A DNA stretch of 64,000 bases from an uncultured Negativicutes bacterium (GTDB lineage Bacteria; Bacillota; Negativicutes; Veillonellales; Megasphaeraceae). Below the pieces are notes generated by a model. That model was given only the letters and a program-made list of their open reading frames with translations. It was not told the origin of the DNA and ran no database searches. A program made the translations under genes and the position numbers. The stretch spans positions 62,001 to 126,000 of the forward strand of contig CAADUJ010000006.1 in NCBI GenBank assembly GCA_900752195.1, given 5' to 3'. Position 1 is the first letter of the stretch, and each line of letters opens with the position of its first letter. Positions 17,900-25,703 of this stretch are shown piece after piece.

Positions 17900-17954
17900 T
17901 ATGCGAGTAAAGACTATGGATTGTGTCAAAAATCTTCTTTTTTGTCAATAGAAG

Positions 17955-18189
17955 GAAAAAGGACTATAGCAACGCTACAGTCCTTTTGACATGCCTGACC
18001 TGGTCTTTACCCCCACACTCGCCTGCTGGGACGTTCGCTCATAGATTGATTCCATCCCCCACTACTAGCCCTCTCGCCTTTGGCGGCAGGTCTTACTTCT
18101 AGGCCGCACTATGATCAGAGCTGCTTTGAACTCCTTACGTGGATCGCTTTGTCTGCGACTGACATCGACTTTCAACCACAGCACATGTC
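17955..18189 (-). ncRNA. Candidate structured non-coding RNA (about 200 nt, 6S-RNA-like size), unassigned
   Basis: There is no credible protein gene here, yet the stretch has the layout of an RNA gene. A near-consensus promoter stands at 18196-18225. The predicted 5' end GACATG (about 18189-18184) is complementary to CATGTC at 17993-17988, and the pairing continues with CTG/CAG and TGGT/ACCA. A strong terminator hairpin follows (17958-17986, 13-base stem, then T5). Inside are further short stems such as TCGC/GCGA and GCGGC/GCCGC. A stable RNA of about 200 nt closed end to end fits 6S RNA best, but I could not match conserved 6S bases. tmRNA, RNase P and SRP RNA signatures are absent. Confidence 0.6.
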
Positions 18190-18195
18190 GTCGTT

Positions 18196-18225
18196 ATTAT
18201 ACGGGGGACAGACCGTAGTTGTCAA
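18196..18225 (-). promoter_or_regulatory. Strong promoter of the 18-kb RNA gene
   Basis: Minus-strand TTGACA (18220-18225), 18 bases, TATAAT (18196-18201): both hexamers match the consensus exactly, the best promoter in the window. No ribosome site or start codon follows, supporting an RNA product. Confidence 0.8.
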
Positions 18226-18233
18226 CGTTTTAA

Positions 18234-18266
18234 GAAAAAAAACAGACCCTCATGGAGAGCCTGTTT
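18234..18266 (-). terminator. Intrinsic terminator after the outer-membrane barrel gene
   Basis: Stem AAACAG...CTC (18240-18251) / GAG...CTGTTT (to 18266), followed on the minus strand by eight T. It isolates the barrel gene from the RNA gene downstream. Confidence 0.85.
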
Positions 18267-18278
18267 CGTCATACCCTG

Positions 18279-18860
18279 TTAGAATTTGTATCCCATACCG
18301 ACCTGCCAGCCTTTGACATCATCGTCATAATTATTGACATCTACATCAGAACGTCGATACATGATATGGGCATCCCATTGCGGCGTAATATCATAGCCAA
18401 CACCTACAGAATAGGTATTGACATCATCGCCGACGCCAACGCTGGCAAATCCCTGCCAACGGTCACCAATAGGAATCTGTCCCTTCAAACCAGCCTGTAC
18501 GCCATAATAGTGGGCATCGCGATACGTATCTGCCTTGACATAGCTGACGCCGCCATAAGCTGCTACGTAAGGGCTCAGGCGATAGATTCCCAATACATAG
18601 TGTTCATTTACCTTATCACCGTCGTCACCTTTCGTATAATTGTTCACATACTGAAGGTCGAGGTTACGGTTAATCGTATAGGTTACATCACCACCGGAGA
18701 AGCGGCTATCTGCACTATGGCCGCCTTCCTTCTGGTCAAATCCATAGTTGATATTTGCCTTGAAATCACCAGGTTCGGGGTTTTTGTTAGGTGCTGCCAT
18801 AGCAATGGAACTTACTGTAACAGCAGCAAGTAAAAAACCTAATAATACCTTTTTCTTCAT
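18279..18860 (-). CDS. Small outer-membrane beta-barrel protein (OmpW/porin-like)
   Basis: 193 residues from the ATG at 18858-18860 (GGAGGTG upstream). It has a clear signal peptide, MKKKVLLGFLLAAVTVSSIAMA. The mature part is a run of short alternating amphipathic strands rich in Tyr, Gly and Asp (YVAAYGGVSYVKADTY, AGLKGQIPIGDRWQGFASV, MYRRSDVDVNNY) and ends GWQVGMGYKF, with the terminal aromatic residue typical of BAM-inserted barrels. About eight strands are expected. Role unknown, perhaps a small porin or structural protein. Its presence argues for an outer membrane. Confidence 0.8.
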   Translation of the reverse strand: MKKKVLLGFLLAAVTVSSIAMAAPNKNPEPGDFKANINYGFDQKEGGHSADSRFSGGDVTYTINRNLDLQYVNNYTKGDDGDKVNEHYVLGIYRLSPYVAAYGGVSYVKADTYRDAHYYGVQAGLKGQIPIGDRWQGFASVGVGDDVNTYSVGVGYDITPQWDAHIMYRRSDVDVNNYDDDVKGWQVGMGYKF

Positions 18861-18920
18861 ATATAACACCTCCGGATTCTATGTCCTTGTCTGACAATCT
18901 ATTCTACAACAGTTATATAT

Positions 18921-18949
18921 ATTATACATGGATAAGGATATTTTTTCAA
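18921..18949 (-). promoter_or_regulatory. Promoter of the outer-membrane barrel gene
   Basis: Minus-strand TTGAAA (18944-18949), 17 bases, TATAAT (18921-18926). The -35 overlaps the last codons of the upstream heptosyltransferase, so the barrel gene has its own start although it follows the LPS operon closely. Confidence 0.68.
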
Positions 18950-19986
18950 CAACGGCCACTGAGGAGTGTCTCTCCTGCGTCGATGACCTGATTGACAGTG
19001 ATGACGGAAATCCCCTTATAATGTCCTTCTTTAATGATTTTTTTCATGCTCTTGCCTACTTCATACTGATTCGTCGATTCCAGTACGATAGCATCGTCCG
19101 TATAGGGACCATAGAACTTGGGATTACTCGGTCCATAGAGGGCTACGACAGGTACGTGCTGGCTGACAGCTACGTGCATAGGACCACTGTCATTCGTAAT
19201 GAAGAGAGAGCATCTTTTTATCGCCGCTGCCAGTTCGCCTAACGAAAATTTTCCCGTTGCGATAACGGGTTTTTCCGTCATAGCCTTCGTTGCATCATGT
19301 ACCATATCCAGATCCATAGTACCGCCAAAGAACACGCATCTATACCCTTGCTGGCTGAAATAATCGGCGACGTACGCAAAGCGTTTCGGTGGCCACCGTT
19401 TCTGCGGCACAGCGCTCCCAATATTGAAGCCGATAAGCTTCGTATCTGGTGAAACGCCGTTTTCTTTATAAAAGGCGTCGGCCTTTTGCTCCCATTCAGG
19501 GCACGTTTCAAATTGCAGTCCATCGTTGCGACGATCCTCAATACCAAGCTGGCACAGCACATCGACGTACATATCGGCCGCATGGAGATGGATTCTATCC
19601 AGTCGGGTATAGCGGTCCATAAAGGGCCTGAATAAAAAATGGCTCATGCCATCAAATTCTTTTGCTTGAATTACCGTCGCTAAAAAACTCGTCCGTTCAT
19701 TCGGATGAAGATTGATGAGCACATCGTAATGATTTTCATGGAGCTTTCTGCCAATGCGCCATAACGCTCCAACGGAATTGTCCTTCCCTTTTTTATCGAC
19801 TGTGACGAGATGGTCAATATTGGGGTTATATAACATGACATCTTTCAATTTCTCATCGACGACCAGGGTAATCTCTGATCCCTGCGTATGGCGACGCAGT
19901 ACCTGAAGAAATGGCGAAATAAGGATCAAATCGCCAAGATGCATGAGGAACGTCACAATGATTTTCTTATTTCGTAAATTGATCAA
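18946..19986 (-). CDS. Lipopolysaccharide heptosyltransferase-family protein (GT9)
   Basis: About 346 residues. The GT9 (ADP-heptose:LPS heptosyltransferase) fold shows in MHLGDLILISPFLQVLRR near the N-terminus and FITNDSGPMHVAVSQHVPVVALYGPSNPKFYGPY in the C-terminal nucleotide-sugar domain. It should add heptose to the LPS inner core on the cytoplasmic face. I chose a TTG at 19984-19986 that overlaps the upstream stop and has AAGGTG five bases ahead; an ATG at 20004 lacks a ribosome site. Last gene of the heptose operon. Which heptose it adds is not determinable. Confidence 0.85.
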   Translation of the reverse strand: MINLRNKKIIVTFLMHLGDLILISPFLQVLRRHTQGSEITLVVDEKLKDVMLYNPNIDHLVTVDKKGKDNSVGALWRIGRKLHENHYDVLINLHPNERTSFLATVIQAKEFDGMSHFLFRPFMDRYTRLDRIHLHAADMYVDVLCQLGIEDRRNDGLQFETCPEWEQKADAFYKENGVSPDTKLIGFNIGSAVPQKRWPPKRFAYVADYFSQQGYRCVFFGGTMDLDMVHDATKAMTEKPVIATGKFSLGELAAAIKRCSLFITNDSGPMHVAVSQHVPVVALYGPSNPKFYGPYTDDAIVLESTNQYEVGKSMKKIIKEGHYKGISVITVNQVIDAGETLLSGRC

Positions 19987-21017
19987 GTCGTCACCTTCTT
20001 CCATGCTGTCATGGCTACATTACATACGGAATCCACTGAAATCTGAGCCATGCAATCGGGATCATCTACCAGAGGATGTTCCGGCGTAGCTTTTGCCGTC
20101 GGCGATAGTATCATATGGATATAGGAACTATCAGCACCACCATAAGGACCTGTCCTATCAGGTGACGTCGGTCCAAACAGGGCAATGAGTTCTTTCTTCA
20201 AGGCATTTGCAATATGAAGAGGCCCCGTATCGGCACTGATATACACCGCTCCTAATGAAATCGCAGCCATGAGCTCTTTTAGCGTCGTCTTTCCTGTAAA
20301 ATCATGAAGCAGCGGCGACTCTACACCTTTTAAAATGGTGTTTCCTTTTTCCATGTCATCACGGCTGCCAAGGAGAACGATCGGTATCCCTTCTGCCACA
20401 AGTCGGCGGCATAACCCGATCCAATACGCCACAGGCCATTCCTTTACATCCCACCGTGCGCCAGGCACGATGGCAATATACGGGCCTTCAAGGCCTTCCT
20501 GCCGAAATCGCTCTTTCATGGTCCTTTCGTCATTTTCCAACGAAGGAAGGGGAAATTGGATAGACGACACGGTTCCCCCTAACACGCGAACCGTATCGAG
20601 ATACCGTTCAATGACATGGTCCTGCTTGTGTGGCCCTGCAAGGCCTTTGCTCACGAGGAAACTACCTTCCCGCATTTCCCAATACCCATATTTTTCCCTG
20701 GCGCCACTCAACCAGGCGACGATTGCACTTTTTGCAAGGCCCTGCAAATCAAGGCACATGTCAAATTGATACGCATGCAGCTTTTTCCGCAATGCCCAAA
20801 GATACGAGATTTTTTTTAACTTCTTCTTATCAATATAAATGACATCGTCTATATAAGGTTTCCCAGGCAGGACAGCACTGAAATTCTCATGGACAGCCCA
20901 TACGATACGGGCATGGGGATTGTTTTCACGGAGGGCATATAACGTCGGGAGAGCATGGAGCACATCGCCGAGAGAACTCATCTTGACGATTAAAATCGAA
21001 CGATACGCCTTCATCAT
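19983..21017 (-). CDS. Lipopolysaccharide heptosyltransferase I-like (GT9)
   Basis: 344 residues with the WaaC-like N-terminus ILIVKMSSLGDVLHALPTLYALR and the C-terminal YISADTGPLHIANALKKELIALFGPTSPDRTGPY. It probably transfers the first L-glycero-D-manno-heptose to the Kdo of lipid A-Kdo. Its ATG overlaps the gmhB stop (ATGA) and its own end overlaps the next heptosyltransferase. The order precursor enzymes then transferases supports a complete inner-core heptose module. WaaC-type is inferred from similarity. Confidence 0.87.
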   Translation of the reverse strand: MMKAYRSILIVKMSSLGDVLHALPTLYALRENNPHARIVWAVHENFSAVLPGKPYIDDVIYIDKKKLKKISYLWALRKKLHAYQFDMCLDLQGLAKSAIVAWLSGAREKYGYWEMREGSFLVSKGLAGPHKQDHVIERYLDTVRVLGGTVSSIQFPLPSLENDERTMKERFRQEGLEGPYIAIVPGARWDVKEWPVAYWIGLCRRLVAEGIPIVLLGSRDDMEKGNTILKGVESPLLHDFTGKTTLKELMAAISLGAVYISADTGPLHIANALKKELIALFGPTSPDRTGPYGGADSSYIHMILSPTAKATPEHPLVDDPDCMAQISVDSVCNVAMTAWKKVTT

Positions 21018-21523
21018 AGTTCCCCCTTTTCCTCGATGGACCGAACGAAGTCATCGAGCCTGCCCCCTGTAAAAAGATAGCCTCGCATGCCTGCATTTTC
21101 CGCACACTCTACATCGCGGGGCCTGTCGCCAATCATATACGAACGGGATAAATCGACATCATAGTCCTGTGCTGCAGCCAGTATCATTCCTGGCTCTGGT
21201 TTACGCCAATAACTTTTTTTATCGTATTGGCGTATCTTCGCGCCTTCAATGTAAGGGCAATAATAGACATCCGTAATGACGGCGCCGGCCGCTTTTGCTT
21301 CTCTGCACATCCAAAGATGGAGTCGCTTTACATCGGCTTCCGTATAGTAACCGCGTCCCACGCCGCTCTGGTTCGTAACGACGAAAATAAGATAATCTTT
21401 CTCCGTCAGATACGTCAGCGCCTCTTTGGCTCCATCAATCCAATGAAAGTCTTCAATACGATACAAATACCCTGTATCGACGTTCAACACACCGTCGCGG
21501 TCAAAAAAGACAGCTTTTCTCAT
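21014..21523 (-). CDS. gmhB: D-glycero-beta-D-manno-heptose 1,7-bisphosphate 7-phosphatase
   Basis: 169-residue HAD phosphatase. Motif I FDRDGVLNVD (residues 7-16), motif II VVTNQSGVGRGYY and motif IV MIGDRPRDVECA are intact. It removes the 7-phosphate between the HldE kinase and nucleotidyltransferase steps. Unusually, the zinc loop of typical GmhB/HisB-N proteins (CPHxP...CxCRKP) reads CPYIEG...SYWRKP here, keeping only the first cysteine, so it is probably a zinc-free variant. Four-base overlaps on both sides place it in the heptose operon. Confidence 0.92.
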   Translation of the reverse strand: MRKAVFFDRDGVLNVDTGYLYRIEDFHWIDGAKEALTYLTEKDYLIFVVTNQSGVGRGYYTEADVKRLHLWMCREAKAAGAVITDVYYCPYIEGAKIRQYDKKSYWRKPEPGMILAAAQDYDVDLSRSYMIGDRPRDVECAENAGMRGYLFTGGRLDDFVRSIEEKGEL

Positions 21524-22485
21524 CGATAGTACCCGTCATTCTTATCAAGAATCTGACAATATTCCTTGACGGCTTCTTCCAAGAGCGTAAAACCTCTGTC
21601 ATACCCTGCATCCATGAGTTTTTTCGTATCTGCTTCCGTGTAGCTCTGGTATTTGCCCTTCAGCACTTCAGGGAACGGTACGTACTCGATGGTCCCCTTT
21701 CCACAATACTCAATGATGCCATGGACGAATTCATTAAACGTATGTCCTACGCCAGTACCACAATTGTAGATACCGGAAAGTTCAGGATGTTCCCAGAAAT
21801 AAAAGATGACGTTCACTACGTCGTTAACGTAGATGAAATCGCGAACCTGTTCACCGTTACCAAATCCAGCTGTCCCTTCAAAGAGGGTGATTTTGCCTGT
21901 ATCCTGCAATTCGTGGAATTTTTGATAAATAAGAGAAGCCATGCGGTCCTTATGATTTTCCTGAGGTCCGAATACGTTGAAATAACGGAACCCTACAATC
22001 TGGCTTTTAGCATGGGCCATGACGCGACGGACATAGCGGTCGAATTGAAGTTTTGAATACGCATAGGGATTGAGGGCTTCTTCACACGACGGATCTTCTC
22101 GGAATCCATGGCGGCCACTGCCATACGTCGAAGCTGACGAAGCATAGAGGAATGGGATTTTCCGCTGCATGCAATAGCGAAGGACGTTCTTACTCCCTTC
22201 ATAATTGTTTTTCATCATATAACGGCCATCATAATTCATCGTATCCGAGCAAGCTCCTTCATGGAATACGACATCAATATAGCCACAATCGAAGGTATCG
22301 TCTGCCATTTGGTCGTCAAAATCTTCATAATCCATGTAGTCATAAAAATCAAGTCCCTGAAGATTACGGCACTTACGACCATCTGTCAGGTCATCAACGA
22401 TAAGGATATCATTGATACCGCGATTATTTAATTGTTTTACGATATTGCTGCCGATAAAACCGGCACCACCTGTTACGATTTTCAT
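21520..22485 (-). CDS. hldD: ADP-L-glycero-D-manno-heptose 6-epimerase
   Basis: 321 residues, extended short-chain dehydrogenase fold. The NADP-binding GGAGFIGSNIV is at the N-terminus, YASSASTYG carries the active-site serine region, and YAYSKLQFDRYVRR contains the YxxxK catalytic pair; FRYFNVFGPQENHKDRMASL is typical of the family. It converts ADP-D-glycero- to ADP-L-glycero-D-manno-heptose, the donor for the two transferases downstream. Overlaps hldE and gmhB by four bases each. Confidence 0.95.
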   Translation of the reverse strand: MKIVTGGAGFIGSNIVKQLNNRGINDILIVDDLTDGRKCRNLQGLDFYDYMDYEDFDDQMADDTFDCGYIDVVFHEGACSDTMNYDGRYMMKNNYEGSKNVLRYCMQRKIPFLYASSASTYGSGRHGFREDPSCEEALNPYAYSKLQFDRYVRRVMAHAKSQIVGFRYFNVFGPQENHKDRMASLIYQKFHELQDTGKITLFEGTAGFGNGEQVRDFIYVNDVVNVIFYFWEHPELSGIYNCGTGVGHTFNEFVHGIIEYCGKGTIEYVPFPEVLKGKYQSYTEADTKKLMDAGYDRGFTLLEEAVKEYCQILDKNDGYYR

Positions 22486-23963
22486 AGTTTCCCCTTCTTT
22501 ACTAACCCGGCTATCTTATTAACAAGTCCCGTCGTAGAATAGCCTTCTTCAAACGTAATGATTTCCACTCGTTTTACGAACTCTCTGCCAATAACCTCTT
22601 CCGGCGTATAATCACCGCCCTTGACAAGAATATCCGGACGGAGGACCGATAGGAGTTCATACGGTGTATCTTCGTGGAATAAGACGACTTCGTCGACGCA
22701 TCCTAGGGCGCTCAAAAGAACAGCCCTATCTTCATCGTGCACCAGAGGCCGCGTCGGTCCCTTCAGGCGCCGTACAGAATCATCTGCATTGAGACCGACG
22801 ATGAGGTGTTGCCCGAGCATAGCCGCTTGTTGCAAATATAAGACATGTCCACGATGGACGATATCAAAGCAGCCATTTGTAAACACAACCGTTTCGCCGG
22901 CTTCCTGCCACTTACGTATCTTTTCTGCCGTTTCGTCCCAACTCAGAGCCTGGTAGGGCTGCCAACGCGGTGGCTGCCACTGACTCCACAGCTTCATGAG
23001 TTCGCTGCGATGAATGGGATACGTTCCCACCTTGCAAACGACGATTCCTGCTGCAGCGTTGGCAATCTGCAAACTTGTGCGGATTGACAAGTGCCCGGCA
23101 ATAGCCGAAAGGAAAGCGGCTGCAACAGTATCACCGGCACCGGATACATCAAATACTTCTTGAGCCATGGCAGGATTATTCCAGACTTTACCGTCGTGAC
23201 TGATAACGGTTATGCCCTTTTCAGATCGCGTCACCATGAGGTTGGCAAAGTCATACCGTTCGTGAATGTCTTTAGCTGCCGCGACAACAGCATCTCCTTC
23301 ATTTTCCACGGTCCGTCCGACACACTCTGATAGTTCCTTCATGTTGGGCGTTACGAAATCAGCACCATTATACTTCGTCCAGTCGCTTCCCTTCGGGTCT
23401 ACAAGAACGGGTATATGGTGGCTCTTAAGCAAAGCCATGACGCGAAATGCTACGTCGTCAGTCAAGACGCCCTTGTGATAGTCTGACAATATGACGCCGT
23501 CAAGGCCATCGTCAATGCGTTCCATAAGCCACGTAATGAGAAGATTGGCCTCATCATCTCTAAAGGGCGTCACTTCTTCAAAATCGAGGCGCATCATCTG
23601 TTGGCGCGAACCGATGACGCGCAATTTCGTTGTCGTCGTATAGCCATCCCTCGTAATGAGTCCCGTCCCATCAATGCCAGCATCAGCGAGAAGGGTACGC
23701 ATGAGAGTACCATTATCATCATTTCCAATGAGGCCTGCCAGATATACATGGCAATCGAGATTAGCCAGATTCGACGCTACGTTGGCAGCACCACCTAACA
23801 CGGATTTCTCCGCATCGATGCGATTTACCGGAACCGGTGCTTCTGGAGAAATCCGCTCTACCTTGCCAAACATGTATCGGTCCACCATAATATCCCCAAT
23901 GACGGCGATGCGGAGGTTCGGCAATGTTTCGTTGAGGAACGCGTCTATATATCGATCTTTCAT
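22482..23963 (-). CDS. hldE: Bifunctional heptose 7-phosphate kinase / heptose 1-phosphate adenylyltransferase
   Basis: 493 residues in two fused domains. The PfkB/ribokinase-type kinase (about 1-320) has GGAANVASNLANLD and the anion-hole DVSGAGDTVAAA. The nucleotidyltransferase (about 350-480) has VFTNGCFDIVHRGHVLYLQQA, with the HxGH-type motif. It makes heptose-1,7-bisphosphate and later ADP-heptose. gmhA, which supplies the substrate from sedoheptulose-7-phosphate, is not in this window. Overlaps nrdR upstream by four bases. Confidence 0.96.
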   Translation of the reverse strand: MKDRYIDAFLNETLPNLRIAVIGDIMVDRYMFGKVERISPEAPVPVNRIDAEKSVLGGAANVASNLANLDCHVYLAGLIGNDDNGTLMRTLLADAGIDGTGLITRDGYTTTTKLRVIGSRQQMMRLDFEEVTPFRDDEANLLITWLMERIDDGLDGVILSDYHKGVLTDDVAFRVMALLKSHHIPVLVDPKGSDWTKYNGADFVTPNMKELSECVGRTVENEGDAVVAAAKDIHERYDFANLMVTRSEKGITVISHDGKVWNNPAMAQEVFDVSGAGDTVAAAFLSAIAGHLSIRTSLQIANAAAGIVVCKVGTYPIHRSELMKLWSQWQPPRWQPYQALSWDETAEKIRKWQEAGETVVFTNGCFDIVHRGHVLYLQQAAMLGQHLIVGLNADDSVRRLKGPTRPLVHDEDRAVLLSALGCVDEVVLFHEDTPYELLSVLRPDILVKGGDYTPEEVIGREFVKRVEIITFEEGYSTTGLVNKIAGLVKKGKL

Positions 23964-24442
23964 TTCTTATCCTCTTCCCGTTGTTCTTTGTCGCCCTTCA
24001 TAAGACGCTTCAATTCGGCCATAAAGCTATCCAAATCAGCAAACTCCCGATAGACCGAAGCAAAGCGGATATATGCGACTTCATCAATATGGCGAAGCTC
24101 ATCTAAGACGAGTTCGCCTATACGGACACTTTCCACTTCCTGGGCCAGGGAATTACGAATTGTCCGTTCCACAGAGGTAACGACATCTTCCAATTGTTTG
24201 CGAGAAATGGTTCGCTTATTACTAGCCCGAAGCAATCCATTCAATATTTTATTGCGGTCAAAAAGCTCACGCATACCATTTTTTTTGATGACGACTAAAG
24301 GCACTTCTTCCACCATTTCATACGTCGTAAAACGCTTACCACAGGCCAGACATTCTCGTCTGCGGCGAATCGCTTTCCCATCGTCAGTAGCACGGGAATC
24401 GGTTACCTTCGTATCATCACAATTACAAAAGGGACATCTCAT
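23960..24442 (-). CDS. nrdR: Transcriptional repressor NrdR
   Basis: 160 residues: zinc ribbon CPFCNCDDTKVTDSR...CLACGKRFTTYE (residues 3-45) and an ATP-cone (about 49-139; VVIKKNGMRELFDRNKI). It senses ATP/dATP and represses ribonucleotide reductase genes, none of which are here. It heads the heptose operon, overlapping hldE by four bases. No convincing promoter lies in the 35 bases before it, so it may be read from the ftsZ side past the terminator, or from a weak start. Confidence 0.96.
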   Translation of the reverse strand: MRCPFCNCDDTKVTDSRATDDGKAIRRRRECLACGKRFTTYEMVEEVPLVVIKKNGMRELFDRNKILNGLLRASNKRTISRKQLEDVVTSVERTIRNSLAQEVESVRIGELVLDELRHIDEVAYIRFASVYREFADLDSFMAELKRLMKGDKEQREEDKK

Positions 24443-24476
24443 CGTCGTTCCTCCAACTCATACGAATTAAGATTGT

Positions 24477-24505
24477 AAAAAAGCGGGTCCCCGAGGATCC
24501 GCTTT
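24477..24505 (-). terminator. Intrinsic terminator after ftsZ
   Basis: Eleven-base stem AAAGCGGGTCC (24480-24490) / GGATCCGCTTT (24495-24505) with one wobble pair and a four-base loop, then a run of T on the minus strand. Confidence 0.82.
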
Positions 24506-24519
24506 ATACATGTGCTATA

Positions 24520-25548
24520 TTATCTCATCCACGTCGGAATTTCTACTCCGCCGTCAATACCGCCTTTATCGGATTTAGCACCTTCCTGACCGAATGCAGG
24601 GATGCTGGACGGTTCCTTGCCAAAACCTGTAGCAACAACAGTGATGCGGATCGAATCTTCTTCCATATCCGGGTCGATGACCTGACCGAAGATAATGTTT
24701 GCATCAGGATCAACAGCTTCTGCGATTTTTTCTGCAGCTTCGTTGATTTCGTACAAGCTGACATCAGGACCACCTGTGACATTCAACAGGATGCTCTGGG
24801 CGCCATCGATAGCCGTTTCAAGAAGCGGGCTGTGAATAGCTGCATCAACAGCATCGAGGGCCCGGCTTTCACCTTTGCCAAAGCCAATACCCATGATAGC
24901 TTCACCCTGATCAGACATGACCGTCTTGACATCGGCGAAGTCCAGGTTGATAAGGCCTGTCGTCGTAATCAAGTCGGAAATCCCCTGGACGCCTTGACGC
25001 AATACGTCATCGGCCTTAAGGAAGGCATCCTTAACAGGAGTCTTCTTATCAATCATCTGAAGGAGACGATCATTTGGAATAGTAATAATCGTATCTACCT
25101 TTTCTTTTAAGTATGCCGTACCCTTTTCAGCCTGTTCACGACGACGTTTGCCTTCAAAGGAGAAAGGCTTCGTGACAACAGCAACGGTAAGAGCACCTAA
25201 TTCTTTTGCACATTCGGCAACAATCGGAGCTGCACCTGTACCTGTGCCGCCGCCCATACCAGCCGTAACAAATACCATATCTGCACCTTGCAGTGCTTTA
25301 ATGATTTCATCTTTGCTTTCCAGCGCAGCTTGTTCGCCAATAGACGGGTTAGCACCAGCACCGAGACCACGTGTCAATTTTTCACCAATCTGGATTTTCA
25401 CATCCGCCTGGGATACTTCCAATACCTGATCTTCCGTATTGACGGAAATGAACTGTACGCCCTGTAAACCAGCTTCTATCATACGGTTGACAGCATTGTT
25501 ACCGCCACCACCGACACCGATTACCTTTATATTTGCATTATCTGCCAT
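24520..25548 (-). CDS. ftsZ: Cell-division protein FtsZ
   Basis: 342 residues from the ATG at 25546-25548 (AAGGAGG ten bases ahead; the longer frame adds ten unlikely residues). The tubulin signature GGGTGTGAAP (about 100), N-terminal VIGVGGGGNNAVNRM and T7-loop region NLDFADVKTVM are intact. The C-terminal tail ends GVEIPTWMR, a conserved partner-binding peptide. It forms the Z-ring. It stands last in the dcw cluster but is separated from ftsQ by a terminator, and ftsA, usually between them, is absent. Confidence 0.97.
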   Translation of the reverse strand: MADNANIKVIGVGGGGNNAVNRMIEAGLQGVQFISVNTEDQVLEVSQADVKIQIGEKLTRGLGAGANPSIGEQAALESKDEIIKALQGADMVFVTAGMGGGTGTGAAPIVAECAKELGALTVAVVTKPFSFEGKRRREQAEKGTAYLKEKVDTIITIPNDRLLQMIDKKTPVKDAFLKADDVLRQGVQGISDLITTTGLINLDFADVKTVMSDQGEAIMGIGFGKGESRALDAVDAAIHSPLLETAIDGAQSILLNVTGGPDVSLYEINEAAEKIAEAVDPDANIIFGQVIDPDMEEDSIRITVVATGFGKEPSSIPAFGQEGAKSDKGGIDGGVEIPTWMR

Positions 25549-25664
25549 CTTACTTGTTCCTCCTTCAAATAAGCACACACTCTTGTACTGATAGGATTTC
25601 CTTTATATTTTACACTATTCCTGAAAATTAATCTACATGAATTTAGAAAATCTTTTTATCTTGC

Positions 25665-25698
25665 GCAAAAGGAGCCATGACAGACTATCATCGCTCCT
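25665..25698 (-). terminator. Intrinsic terminator between ftsQ and ftsZ
   Basis: Stem AGGAGCCATGA (25670-25680) / TCATCGCTCCT (25688-25698) with one mismatch, followed on the minus strand by TTTT. It closes the mraZ-to-ftsQ transcript; ftsZ must start from its own promoter in 25549-25664, where I see AT-rich candidates but no clear one. Confidence 0.65.
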
Positions 25699-25703
25699 GC
25701 TTT

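Noticed and set aside
18080..18100. B12-box-like sequence (AAGACCTGCC on minus) suggesting a cobalamin riboswitch
   Set aside because: Other conserved riboswitch segments are absent and the element is closed by its own terminator with no cobalamin gene downstream.
17955..18189. tmRNA, RNase P RNA or SRP RNA
   Set aside because: The CCA-ended tRNA-like part, the GAGGAAAGUCC core and the GGAAGGAAGCAG loop are not present.
18080..18316. 78-codon plus-strand open frame over the RNA gene
   Set aside because: No ribosome site, crosses the promoter and a terminator, and the region shows RNA-gene signals on the other strand.
18252..18833. 193-codon plus-strand open frame antisense to the outer-membrane barrel gene
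   Set aside because: The minus frame has a signal peptide, ribosome site, promoter and terminator; the plus frame has none.
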